Origin: CALFMR01 sp035550595
GTDB taxonomy: Bacteria > Acidobacteriota > Vicinamibacteria > Vicinamibacterales > SCN-69-37
Assembly: GCA_035550595.1 (NCBI GenBank)
Contig: DASZOV010000132.1
Coordinates: 1 to 55,789 of the forward strand
Direction: 5' to 3'
DNA length: 55,789 nt
Shown here: positions 22,911 through 30,323 of the stretch, piece after piece
Numbering within the stretch: position 1 is the first letter of the stretch
How the letters are laid out: every line of letters begins with the position of its first letter
Translations under genes and position numbers: made by a program
Notes under the pieces: model-generated
What the model saw: only the letters and a program-made list of their open reading frames with translations
What the model was told of the DNA's origin: nothing
Databases searched by the model: none

Positions 22911-25513
22911 CGCGCCCTCCGCGCGCCGCCGAGACGAAGCGGCTTGCGCGACACACGGGTCACGTGTGCGTCGCCTTCCTCGATCCTTAACCAGCGATTC
23001 ACGCCGACGTCTCCAAAGTGCTGCCGCGTACCGCTGACCGGCCACGCGATGTCGAGATCCACGCGCCTGACGTTCCGTCCCAGGCCGATGTGCTGCTCGA
23101 GCGGCGAGACGCCGAACGAACCGCCCTGCCCGACGGTGCGATAGACGGCGTGTGTGTGGCCGTCGCGCGTCCGAATCGTGGCCGTGATGCGCGCGCCCAC
23201 CGCAGACCGGTTCGTCTTCGTGCCGGCGAGCTTGACCGCGATCCACTCGCCGCCATCGCCGGGATTCTCGAACAGCCGCATGGCGTGTGCGTCGCCTGGC
23301 GTCGCGCCGCCGACTTTGAAGACGAGGTCCTCGTCGCCGTCGTTGTCGAGATCCGCGAACGCCACGCCATGCCCCTTGTGCAATTCGCCCGTCCCCGACG
23401 CTGCCGTGATGTCGACGAAGCGGCGGCCGCCATCGTTGCGCAGGAGCCGGCTGCCCTGCAGCGCCGCGTACGACGGCGCCCCCGTGCCCAGATACATGTC
23501 CAGATAGCCGTCGTTGTCGATGTCACCGATGTTCGATCCCATCGGCATCAGCACGCGGTCGAGTCCCATCGCGTGCGACACGTCCTCGAACGTGCCGTTT
23601 CCTCGATTGCGATACAGCTTCATCGTCGTCGCGTTGTGCGGGACGCCGAGATCGTCGCGCACCATCTCGTCGACCGACGAGACGTAGCTCGTGACGAAGA
23701 GATCCGTCCAGCCGTCGTTGTCGTAGTCGAAGAACCAGGTCGCGAACCCGGTCGGCGTGCCGGTCACGCCGGCCGCGCGCGAGACCTCGGTGAACGTGCC
23801 GTTGCGATTGTTGTGATAGAGGAAGTTCGTGTCGCCGTAGTTCGAGACGTAGAGGTCCGGATAGCCGTCGTTGTCGTAGTCGCCGGCCGTGACGCCCTTC
23901 GTGTAGGCGATGCGATCGACGCGGGCGGCCTTTGCGATGTTCTCGAACGTGCCATGGCCGGTGTTGTGGAACAGCTCGGCCGGCGCGTTCTCGTTGCCGA
24001 CGAACAGATCGAGCCAGCCGTCGTTGTCGATGTCCGTCCACACCGCCGTTTGTGTCACGCTCGGTGTCGTCAGCCCGGCTGCCGCGGTCACGTTCGTGAA
24101 CGTGCCATGACAGTCGTTGTGGAGCAGCGACAACGGCTGCGGCAACTGCTCCCACCCACCGCGCAGCACGAGGAGATCGAGACACCCGTCGTTGTCGTAG
24201 TCGCCCGCGACGATGTTCAGCCCGCCGAGCTCGTCAGCGAGGCCGGCTTCGCGCGTGCGATCGGTGAACGTCCCGTCGCCGTTGTTGGCGAACATCCGTA
24301 CCGAACCACAACTGTCCATCGTCGACGTGATGACGTCGAAGCGCCCGGTACCCGAAAGGTCATCGACGATGACGCCGCCGGCCTCGCCGACGTGATCCAG
24401 GCCGGCCTGAGGCGCGACGTCGACGAAGCGGCCCACGGGACTCGCCGACTGCAACGCGGACGGCGGAATGAGGAACGCGCGCGGCACGCGATTCGGATAG
24501 CCGCCGGTCGTGCGATAGGCGAGGTTCAGGAGCCAGCGCACTTCGAGATCATCCGGCCTCGCCGCAAGATATTGCTCGAAGTGCGCGATGGCCTGCTCGG
24601 AGTCTTCGGTGTGCGGATACGGCGGGCCAGGCTTGACGAACAGCAGGCAGTAGTCCTCCGGGCGCTCGAAGACGTGATTGTCGATCCCAGCCTTCTGGAG
24701 GTACGCGACGCCGAGCGCTTCCTGGAGCGGGAGTGCGGCATCGGGCACGTGCGCCGTCGCATAGCGATACGCGTCCTCGTAGTGCGCGATCGACTCGGCC
24801 AGACGCCCTTCGTACGCATCGAGCGCGCCGAGGCCGACGATGAGCTGGAGCACGTCGACGGGCGCCTGGCCATCGAGCGCGGTCTGGTTCGACGGCGCGA
24901 GGAACGCCGACACGGTCGCATAGGTCGACGCGAGCGAAGTGGTGCGCGCATCACAAATCGCGCGCGGCCCCGCGTTCCAATCCGGCCGGCGTCCGGTCTC
25001 GAGGAGCAGCGCGACTCGCGCTTCGCTGAAGCCGCTGAAATCGTAGACGTAGCGAATGGTGCCCGATGCGGCGAGCGCGCGATCGACGCCCACGCTGCCG
25101 CCTGACGCGGCCTCGGGCTCGACCTCGAAGATCGCGTAGCCGGTCGGAATGCGAACGACGGACGTGCGATGGCCAGGCGCCACGCCCTCGAGCGCACGGC
25201 GCACTTCGGGCCGGAGCTCGGACAGCCGCTGCGAGCCGAGCCATCCCCCGCTCGCGGCATTGGCCGCCGTCGACTCGTCGCGCGCCACGTCGGCGAAGAG
25301 CTCGCCGCGGTCGAGGCGACCCGTCGCGCGGTCGGCGGCATCGGGCGAGCTCACGACGATCATCCGCAGCGTGACCGTCGGTCCGGCAGCCGAAACGGAC
25401 GCCGCGGGCGGACCGTTCTGGGCAGGCGTCGCGGCCTGCCCGCCGGCCGCGGCGAGCCACATGGCCACACCAAATCCCGCCGTTCCCAGCGCGCGGCGTG
25501 CTGTCAGGGTCAT
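22907..25513 (-). CDS. Secreted parvulin-TPR-FG-GAP-ASPIC (CRTAC1/UnbV-type) protein
   Basis: An 868-residue exported protein. Signal peptide (1 to about 28). Residues about 48-135 resemble a parvulin/PpiC isomerase domain (VTLRMIVVSSPDAADRATGR, FADVARDESTAANAASGGWL, IPTGYAIFEVE). A helical TPR-like region follows (about 190-340). Then comes an FG-GAP/VCBS propeller (about 365-770) with repeated DxDNDG calcium loops (DYDNDGCLDL, DIDNDGWLDL, DYDNDGYPDL, DYDNDGWTDL, DIDNDGYLDM, DLDNDGDEDL). A C-terminal ASPIC/UnbV domain closes it (GARITATIRTRDG, QGGSFGVSPLEQHIGLG). FG-GAP/ASPIC proteins are common in Acidobacteria and function is unclear. Coupled to the SCO gene. Confidence 0.88.
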   Translation of the reverse strand: MTLTARRALGTAGFGVAMWLAAAGGQAATPAQNGPPAASVSAAGPTVTLRMIVVSSPDAADRATGRLDRGELFADVARDESTAANAASGGWLGSQRLSELRPEVRRALEGVAPGHRTSVVRIPTGYAIFEVEPEAASGGSVGVDRALAASGTIRYVYDFSGFSEARVALLLETGRRPDWNAGPRAICDARTTSLASTYATVSAFLAPSNQTALDGQAPVDVLQLIVGLGALDAYEGRLAESIAHYEDAYRYATAHVPDAALPLQEALGVAYLQKAGIDNHVFERPEDYCLLFVKPGPPYPHTEDSEQAIAHFEQYLAARPDDLEVRWLLNLAYRTTGGYPNRVPRAFLIPPSALQSASPVGRFVDVAPQAGLDHVGEAGGVIVDDLSGTGRFDVITSTMDSCGSVRMFANNGDGTFTDRTREAGLADELGGLNIVAGDYDNDGCLDLLVLRGGWEQLPQPLSLLHNDCHGTFTNVTAAAGLTTPSVTQTAVWTDIDNDGWLDLFVGNENAPAELFHNTGHGTFENIAKAARVDRIAYTKGVTAGDYDNDGYPDLYVSNYGDTNFLYHNNRNGTFTEVSRAAGVTGTPTGFATWFFDYDNDGWTDLFVTSYVSSVDEMVRDDLGVPHNATTMKLYRNRGNGTFEDVSHAMGLDRVLMPMGSNIGDIDNDGYLDMYLGTGAPSYAALQGSRLLRNDGGRRFVDITAASGTGELHKGHGVAFADLDNDGDEDLVFKVGGATPGDAHAMRLFENPGDGGEWIAVKLAGTKTNRSAVGARITATIRTRDGHTHAVYRTVGQGGSFGVSPLEQHIGLGRNVRRVDLDIAWPVSGTRQHFGDVGVNRWLRIEEGDAHVTRVSRKPLRLGGARRAR

Positions 25514-25572
25514 CGAAACGCGGAGTGTAACGCGGGCCGGCGAGCCCGCGACATCACATCATTACACTACCG

Positions 25573-25609
25573 GCGGGTATGGGCAGCGTGCCGGCAACCC
25601 GCTAAGGTG
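25573..25609 (+). other. Nested hairpin in the leader of the 25672 membrane-protein gene
   Basis: GCGGGT (25573-25578) pairs with ACCCGC (25597-25602) around an inner GGCA-GCG-TGCC hairpin (25582-25592); GGCAACC (25593-25599) and AAGGTG (25604-25609) follow. This vaguely recalls the core of SAM-I riboswitches but lacks the remaining helices, so I only call it a structured leader. Confidence 0.3.
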
Positions 25610-25671
25610 AACCCGACGTACGGCGCGGATGATGCCCTCCGCGCCCCCTCAGCGCCTGCAGGAAGGACACG

Positions 25672-27654
25672 GTGGCCAGTGATCTCGCGGCTGGACGCCG
25701 CGGCGCGGGCGTGCGTTTCGCGACGCACGCTGCTGTTGCCGCCGGCTTCCTGCTTCTCGCCGTCGCGTTCTCCTGGCCGCTCGCGCGGCATCTGACGACG
25801 GCGGTGCCCGGTGCCGACGCCGGCGACAACCTGACGTTCCTCTGGAATTTTTGGTGGATGCGATACGCCCTCGCCTCGCCGGTGGCCCGCGTCTTCCAGA
25901 CGAGCTTCCTGTTCTATCCGTTCGGCACGAGCCTCGCGCTCGACACCTTCACGCCGCTCAATGCGTTCGCCGGCGCCACGCTGCTCGCGCCGCTGTCGAT
26001 CATCACCGCCGAAAACGTCGTCATCCTCGCGTCACTCGCGTTGAACGGCTTCTGCACGTACCTTCTCGCCTGGCACGTGACGAAGCACCGCACGGCGTCG
26101 ATCGTCGCCGGCGTGATCTTCGCCGCCTCACCCTACATCGCCGCGCACCTGCACGGACACTTCAACCTGACGTCCGCGTGGCCGCTGCCGCTCTTCGCGC
26201 TGACCTGGCTGCGGCTCGTCGAGCGGCCGTCGGTCGCACGCGCGGCAGTCGTGGGCGTCGTGCTCGCCGTCACCGCGTACACGGACTACTACTACGTGGT
26301 CTATCTCGGCGTGTTCGTCGTCTGTGCGCTCGGCGTCCGGTGGCTGAACGTCTCGTGGTCGCGACGCTCGTCTGCGGGCGCAACGTTCGTGGATTGGTGG
26401 TTGGGCGTGGCGGCGATCGTCTTCGCCGCTGTGGTCGTGCTGATTGCGGTGACCGGCGGCGGCACGTTTCGCCTCGGCTCGACAACCGTCTCCGCGACGC
26501 ACGGCCTCAACGTCCGTACGGCCGCATGGGTGGTGGGCCTCGTCTGGCTCTGGCGGCGCTGGCGAGTCGTGCCGCGCGTGCGCGTCTCCACGTCAGCGAC
26601 GCCACTCGCCGATTTGTCATGGCTCGTCATCATGGCGGTGACTTCCGCGGTCGTCGCCCTGCCGCTCCTTGCCGGGGCCTGGCACGTGCTCGCGAGCGGC
26701 GACTACGCGACGCAACAGTACCGATGGCGAAGCGCGCCAGGTGGCGTCGACCTGGCGAGTCTGGTTGCGGGCAATCCCTTTCATCCGGTGTGGGGCACGG
26801 CCGTCCGGTACGTGTACGCGGCGATGCACATGGACGTCATCGAAGCCATTGCCTGGCCGGGGATCGCGGTGATCGTCGCCCTCGTTCTCACACGCGCGGG
26901 ATGGCGACGACGTGCTGACGCGACGTTCTGGCGCGTCGTGGCCGTCGTCTTCTTCATCTGGGCGCTGGGACCGTCGTTGATGGTCCTCGGATGGAACACC
27001 GGACTGTATCTGCCAGCAGCGCTCGTCCGCTTCATTCCGATTGTCGACAACGCGCGCATGCCGGGACGCGCGATGGTCATGGTCTATCTCGCGATGGCCG
27101 TCCTTCTGGCAATGGGCATGGCATCGGTCTGGGCGCGACGCCGCGCGGTCATCGCGATTGTCGGCGCGCTCGTGCTCGCCGACTTTCTCCCGGCGCCGTT
27201 TCCGACCTACACACCAGATCGTCCACCGCTCTACGCGACGCTGGCGGCGAGTCCGGCGGGCGCCGTGCTGGACGTCCCGTTCGGCGTTCGCGACGGCTTC
27301 GGCGAGTTGGGCGCATTCGACGCGCGCGCGCTCTACTACCAGACGCTCGACGGCAAGCCGATGGTCGGCGGCTTCGTCGCACGCCTGCCCGCCACGCTCG
27401 TCCCACGCTTGCTGCAATCGCCCTTCCTCAGCGTGCTGCTGCGTCTTTCGGCCGGCGAGGTCGTCGAGCCCGAGCTCATCGACGAAAGCCGCGCCACGGC
27501 GTCGGCGTTCCTCGCCCGGTCCGGCATCCGCTACATCGTGGTCAATACCACGACCGCATCAACCGATCTTCAGCAGTACGTCGTGTCGTTGCCGGTCACC
27601 GAACTCGAGACGAGCGGCGAGCGGCGGCTGTACGTCGTGCGGGCTGAACGCTAG
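25672..27654 (+). CDS. Multi-pass membrane protein, glycosyltransferase-like (YfhO/GT-C type)
   Basis: A 660-residue integral membrane protein with about 11-13 hydrophobic segments and a periplasmic C-terminal domain (about 510-660). PGADAGDNLTFLWNFWWMRY near the first loop, with its acidic residues after TM1, is the arrangement seen in GT-C-fold polyprenyl-phosphate-sugar-dependent glycosyltransferases; GHFNLTSAWPLPLFALTWLR is typical of this membrane family. It probably transfers a lipid-linked sugar on the periplasmic face; the acceptor is unknown. The start is GTG 25672 with an AGGAAGG ribosome-binding site. Confidence 0.75.
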   Translation: MASDLAAGRRGAGVRFATHAAVAAGFLLLAVAFSWPLARHLTTAVPGADAGDNLTFLWNFWWMRYALASPVARVFQTSFLFYPFGTSLALDTFTPLNAFAGATLLAPLSIITAENVVILASLALNGFCTYLLAWHVTKHRTASIVAGVIFAASPYIAAHLHGHFNLTSAWPLPLFALTWLRLVERPSVARAAVVGVVLAVTAYTDYYYVVYLGVFVVCALGVRWLNVSWSRRSSAGATFVDWWLGVAAIVFAAVVVLIAVTGGGTFRLGSTTVSATHGLNVRTAAWVVGLVWLWRRWRVVPRVRVSTSATPLADLSWLVIMAVTSAVVALPLLAGAWHVLASGDYATQQYRWRSAPGGVDLASLVAGNPFHPVWGTAVRYVYAAMHMDVIEAIAWPGIAVIVALVLTRAGWRRRADATFWRVVAVVFFIWALGPSLMVLGWNTGLYLPAALVRFIPIVDNARMPGRAMVMVYLAMAVLLAMGMASVWARRRAVIAIVGALVLADFLPAPFPTYTPDRPPLYATLAASPAGAVLDVPFGVRDGFGELGAFDARALYYQTLDGKPMVGGFVARLPATLVPRLLQSPFLSVLLRLSAGEVVEPELIDESRATASAFLARSGIRYIVVNTTTASTDLQQYVVSLPVTELETSGERRLYVVRAER

Positions 27655-27738
27655 TAGGACACGATCCGTTCGCCTGGTCGCGTCGTGCGAATGTGGCGCG
27701 AACGCGGCTCGCAATCAGAAGAGTCGCGCGCTTCGTGC

Positions 27739-27744
27739 TACATT
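27739..27744 (+). promoter_or_regulatory. -10-like TACATT, 8 nt before the kdpD-C start
   Basis: TACATT ends 8 nt before ATG 27753 with no visible Shine-Dalgarno sequence between, suggesting a leaderless or near-leaderless regulator transcript. Confidence 0.35.
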
Positions 27745-27752
27745 CCGCGCCC

Positions 27753-29279
27753 ATGGCCTCGCGCGATCGAGTGAGACTCGACGTGGCGCATCTCGTCGCC
27801 GGGCTCGCCGCGATCGCGGCCGTGACGCTCGTCTATGCTCGCGTGCTCCACGAGTCGAACACGGCGACGGTGTCGACGACGTTTCTGCTCGTCGTCCTGC
27901 TCGTCGCGGCCACGTCTCGATTGGCGGTTGCGGTGGTCACGTCCATCGCGGCCATGCTCGCGCTGAACTTCTTCTTCCTGCCGCCGTCCGGCACGCTGAC
28001 GATTGCCGATCCGCAGAACTGGGTCGCCCTCTTCGCTTTCCTGACCGTGAGCCTCGTCGCCAGCCATCTGTCCGCCGTGGCACACACGCGCACCGACGAG
28101 GCCGTGGCACGACGCGACGAGCTCGCGCGGCTGTTCGACCTGAGCCGCGACGTGCTCGTCGTCGCCGACGGCCCCGACGCGCTCGACGTGCTCGCGCGCG
28201 CCGTCGGACGCCGCTTCGATCTCACTTCAGTGGCCATCGCTCTCCCACGCGACGACGAGTGGGAAATTCACAGCGCCGGTGCTCGTCCCCTGTCTCTCGA
28301 CGCGCGTCAGCTCGACGTCGCGTTCGCCGCCGCTGGCGCACGCCTGGAGTTCGACGCCCACGCGCGCACGTACGCCGGCCACACGACGATGGTCGTCGGG
28401 GACACGACCGTGCGCATCGTCCCGCTGCGCGCCAGCAGCAAGCCGATCGGCGTCCTGGCCGCCGTCGGCCGGCCGATCGAGGCCGGAACGCTCGACGCGC
28501 TCGCGGGCGTCGTCTCGCTCGCGATCGAGCGCGTGCGGTTGCTCGAAGAACGCACCACCGCCGAGCGGACGCGCGAGCGCGAAGAGCTGAAGACGGCGCT
28601 CCTCGCCTCGCTCGGTCATGACCTGCGCACGCCGCTCACGACCATCCGCGTTGCCGCGAACAACATCAAAAATGCGTCACTCGCGCCCCACGAGCGTGAG
28701 GAGCAGAGCGAGCTGATTCTCGCTGAAGCCGAGCGGCTGTCGCGGCTGTTCCAGGACATCCTCGACATGGCGCGCATCGACGCGGGCGCGGTCGCCGCCG
28801 CGCCGCGCTGGGCGTATCCGTCCGAGATCGTCGCGGCCGCGCGCGATCAAGTGGAACAGGTGCTTCGCCGCTACGTCGTTGACGTCCAGGTGGAGGCGGA
28901 CCGTCCCGTCAGACTCGATCCACGCCTCGTCGCCGCCGCCCTCGCGCATGTGCTCGAGAACGCCGCGCAGTACGCGCCACTGGACTCGACGATTGACGTC
29001 CGCTCGCACCTGAGCGATGAAGGACTGGTGATCGGCGTACACGACCACGGACCGGGCCTGACGCCCGCGGATCTGCCGCGCGTCTTCGAGCGCTTCTACC
29101 GCGGCCCGGACGCGGTACGTACGCGCGCGTCGGGCACGGGGCTGGGTCTGTGGATCGCACGTGGCCTGCTCGCTGCCGCACAGGGCCGGATCTGGGCCGA
29201 GAACGACCCGAACGGCGGCGCGGTGTTCACCATCGTCGTGCCGGCTGAGATCAGAGCGCAGGACGAGGAGCCGGGATGA
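27753..29279 (+). CDS. kdpD: KdpD C-terminal half: membrane sensor histidine kinase
   Basis: A 508-residue kinase corresponding to the C-terminal half of classical KdpD. Four hydrophobic segments (DUF4118-like, about 10-100, with LNFFFLPPSGTLTIADPQNW) are followed by a GAF-like domain (about 125-265), HisKA with the phosphoacceptor in LLASLGHDLRTPLTTIR, and HATPase (VLENAAQYAP, HDHGPGL, GTGLGLWIARGLL). The N-terminal KdpD/Usp module is missing; it is encoded separately at 34700, beyond kdpC. It overlaps kdpE by ATGA. Senses potassium limitation or ionic strength by family analogy. Confidence 0.9.
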   Translation: MASRDRVRLDVAHLVAGLAAIAAVTLVYARVLHESNTATVSTTFLLVVLLVAATSRLAVAVVTSIAAMLALNFFFLPPSGTLTIADPQNWVALFAFLTVSLVASHLSAVAHTRTDEAVARRDELARLFDLSRDVLVVADGPDALDVLARAVGRRFDLTSVAIALPRDDEWEIHSAGARPLSLDARQLDVAFAAAGARLEFDAHARTYAGHTTMVVGDTTVRIVPLRASSKPIGVLAAVGRPIEAGTLDALAGVVSLAIERVRLLEERTTAERTREREELKTALLASLGHDLRTPLTTIRVAANNIKNASLAPHEREEQSELILAEAERLSRLFQDILDMARIDAGAVAAAPRWAYPSEIVAAARDQVEQVLRRYVVDVQVEADRPVRLDPRLVAAALAHVLENAAQYAPLDSTIDVRSHLSDEGLVIGVHDHGPGLTPADLPRVFERFYRGPDAVRTRASGTGLGLWIARGLLAAAQGRIWAENDPNGGAVFTIVVPAEIRAQDEEPG

Positions 29280-29992
29280 AGCCGCGGCCTCGCATTCTGC
29301 TCGTCGACGATGAAATCGCCATTCAGCGTGCGGTTCGTCCGCTGCTCCGGACGCGCGGCTACGACGTCAGCGTGTCAGCGACAGGACACGACGCGCTCGA
29401 GATGGCCGCCGAGGAGCAGCCGGACCTCGTCGTCCTCGATCTTGGCCTGCCCGATCTCGACGGGACGGAAGTCTGCCGCCGTCTCCGCGCGGCGTCCGGC
29501 GTGCCCATCATCGTGCTCTCGGCGCGAAGCGCGGAGTCCGACAAAGTCGACGCGCTCGATCTCGGCGCCGACGACTACGTGACGAAGCCCTTCGGGCCCG
29601 AAGAACTGCTCGCGCGCATCCGCGTGGCCTTGCGCCGCGTCCGCGCGGACGACGACGCGACGAGCGGACGGCTCGAGATGGGGCCGTTCACCATCGACTA
29701 CGACCGGCGGCGCGTGGTCCGCGGCGACGTCGAGATTCGGCTGACGCCGAAGGAGTTCGAACTGCTCGCGCTCCTCGCGCGCAACCACGACCGCGTGCTG
29801 ACGCACCGCGCGATCCTCAAAGCCATCTGGGGACCGCACGCCGTCGAGCAGCCGGAACACGTGTGGACGCTCGTGGCGCAACTCCGCAGGAAGATCGAAC
29901 CCGATCCGACCACGCCTCGATATCTCCTGAGCGAACCGTGGGTCGGCTATCGCCTCGTCACCGACGAATCCGCCTCGCCGCAACGCGCCTGA
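29276..29992 (+). CDS. kdpE: KdpE-type OmpR-family response regulator
   Basis: A 238-residue regulator: receiver domain with acidic pocket D11-D12 and phosphoacceptor D55 (LVVLDLGLPDLDG), T/K switch residues (VLSARSAESDKVDALDLGAD, YVTKPFG), and a winged-helix DNA-binding domain (about 135-230; LTPKEFELLALLARNHDRVL, HVWTLVAQLRRKIEPDP). KdpE activates kdpFABC. Coupled to the kinase gene by ATGA overlap. A G+C-rich hairpin-like stretch follows before the kdp structural genes. Confidence 0.95.
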   Translation: MKPRPRILLVDDEIAIQRAVRPLLRTRGYDVSVSATGHDALEMAAEEQPDLVVLDLGLPDLDGTEVCRRLRAASGVPIIVLSARSAESDKVDALDLGADDYVTKPFGPEELLARIRVALRRVRADDDATSGRLEMGPFTIDYDRRRVVRGDVEIRLTPKEFELLALLARNHDRVLTHRAILKAIWGPHAVEQPEHVWTLVAQLRRKIEPDPTTPRYLLSEPWVGYRLVTDESASPQRA

Positions 29993-30134
29993 CGCGCCAG
30001 CGCGTCGGCCCACACCCACCGCACGCAGCGCCCGCCGCCGGGCGTTCTCAGGACTTCTTCAGCCACCTTTGAGCCCCGTTTCAAGTCGGCCTTCCTATCC
30101 TGGCTGCAGATGCCGGATGGCTCGGAGGTGCGCG

Positions 30135-30224
30135 GTGCTCGATCTCGTGTTCGTCGGCCTGTCGGTGCTCTTCTTCGTCGTCGCCATCGGCTACGTGGCG
30201 TTCTGCGATCGCCTGATGCGGTGA
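30135..30224 (+). CDS. 29-residue single-span membrane peptide upstream of kdpF
   Basis: The GTG at 30135, preceded by a clear GGAGG (30124-30128), encodes a 29-residue peptide of one transmembrane helix (VFVGLSVLFFVVAIGYVAF) ending CDRLMR. It lies 8 nt upstream of kdpF. The length, hydrophobicity and strong ribosome-binding site argue for a real gene; small membrane proteins of this type are found beside kdpF/kdpA in other genomes. A Kdp-complex accessory role is inference. Confidence 0.7.
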   Translation: MLDLVFVGLSVLFFVVAIGYVAFCDRLMR

Positions 30225-30232
30225 GGTGAACC

Positions 30233-30322
30233 ATGGACGTGGACTCGGTCATCGGCGTGATCGTCAGCCTCGTGCTGCTGGCGTACCTCATTGTCGCGAT
30301 GCTGCGACCGGAGAAGTTCTGA
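30233..30322 (+). CDS. kdpF: Potassium-transporting ATPase small subunit KdpF
   Basis: A 29-residue peptide with a single transmembrane helix (SVIGVIVSLVLLAYLIVAML) and the typical KdpF end LRPEKF. KdpF stabilises the KdpABC complex in the inner membrane. It is 1 nt upstream of kdpA and too short for standard gene callers. Confidence 0.9.
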   Translation: MDVDSVIGVIVSLVLLAYLIVAMLRPEKF

Positions 30323-30323
30323 C

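Noticed and set aside
23018..25105. 695-codon plus-strand frame opposite the FG-GAP gene
   Set aside because: Repetitive Val/Val/Arg/Asp composition mirrors the antisense of DxDNDG repeats; not a real gene.
29993..30134. c-di-AMP (ydaO/kdp-type) riboswitch or KdpE box before the kdp structural genes
   Set aside because: I found no sequence resembling either. There is a TATCCT near 30104, but no -35 at a normal distance.
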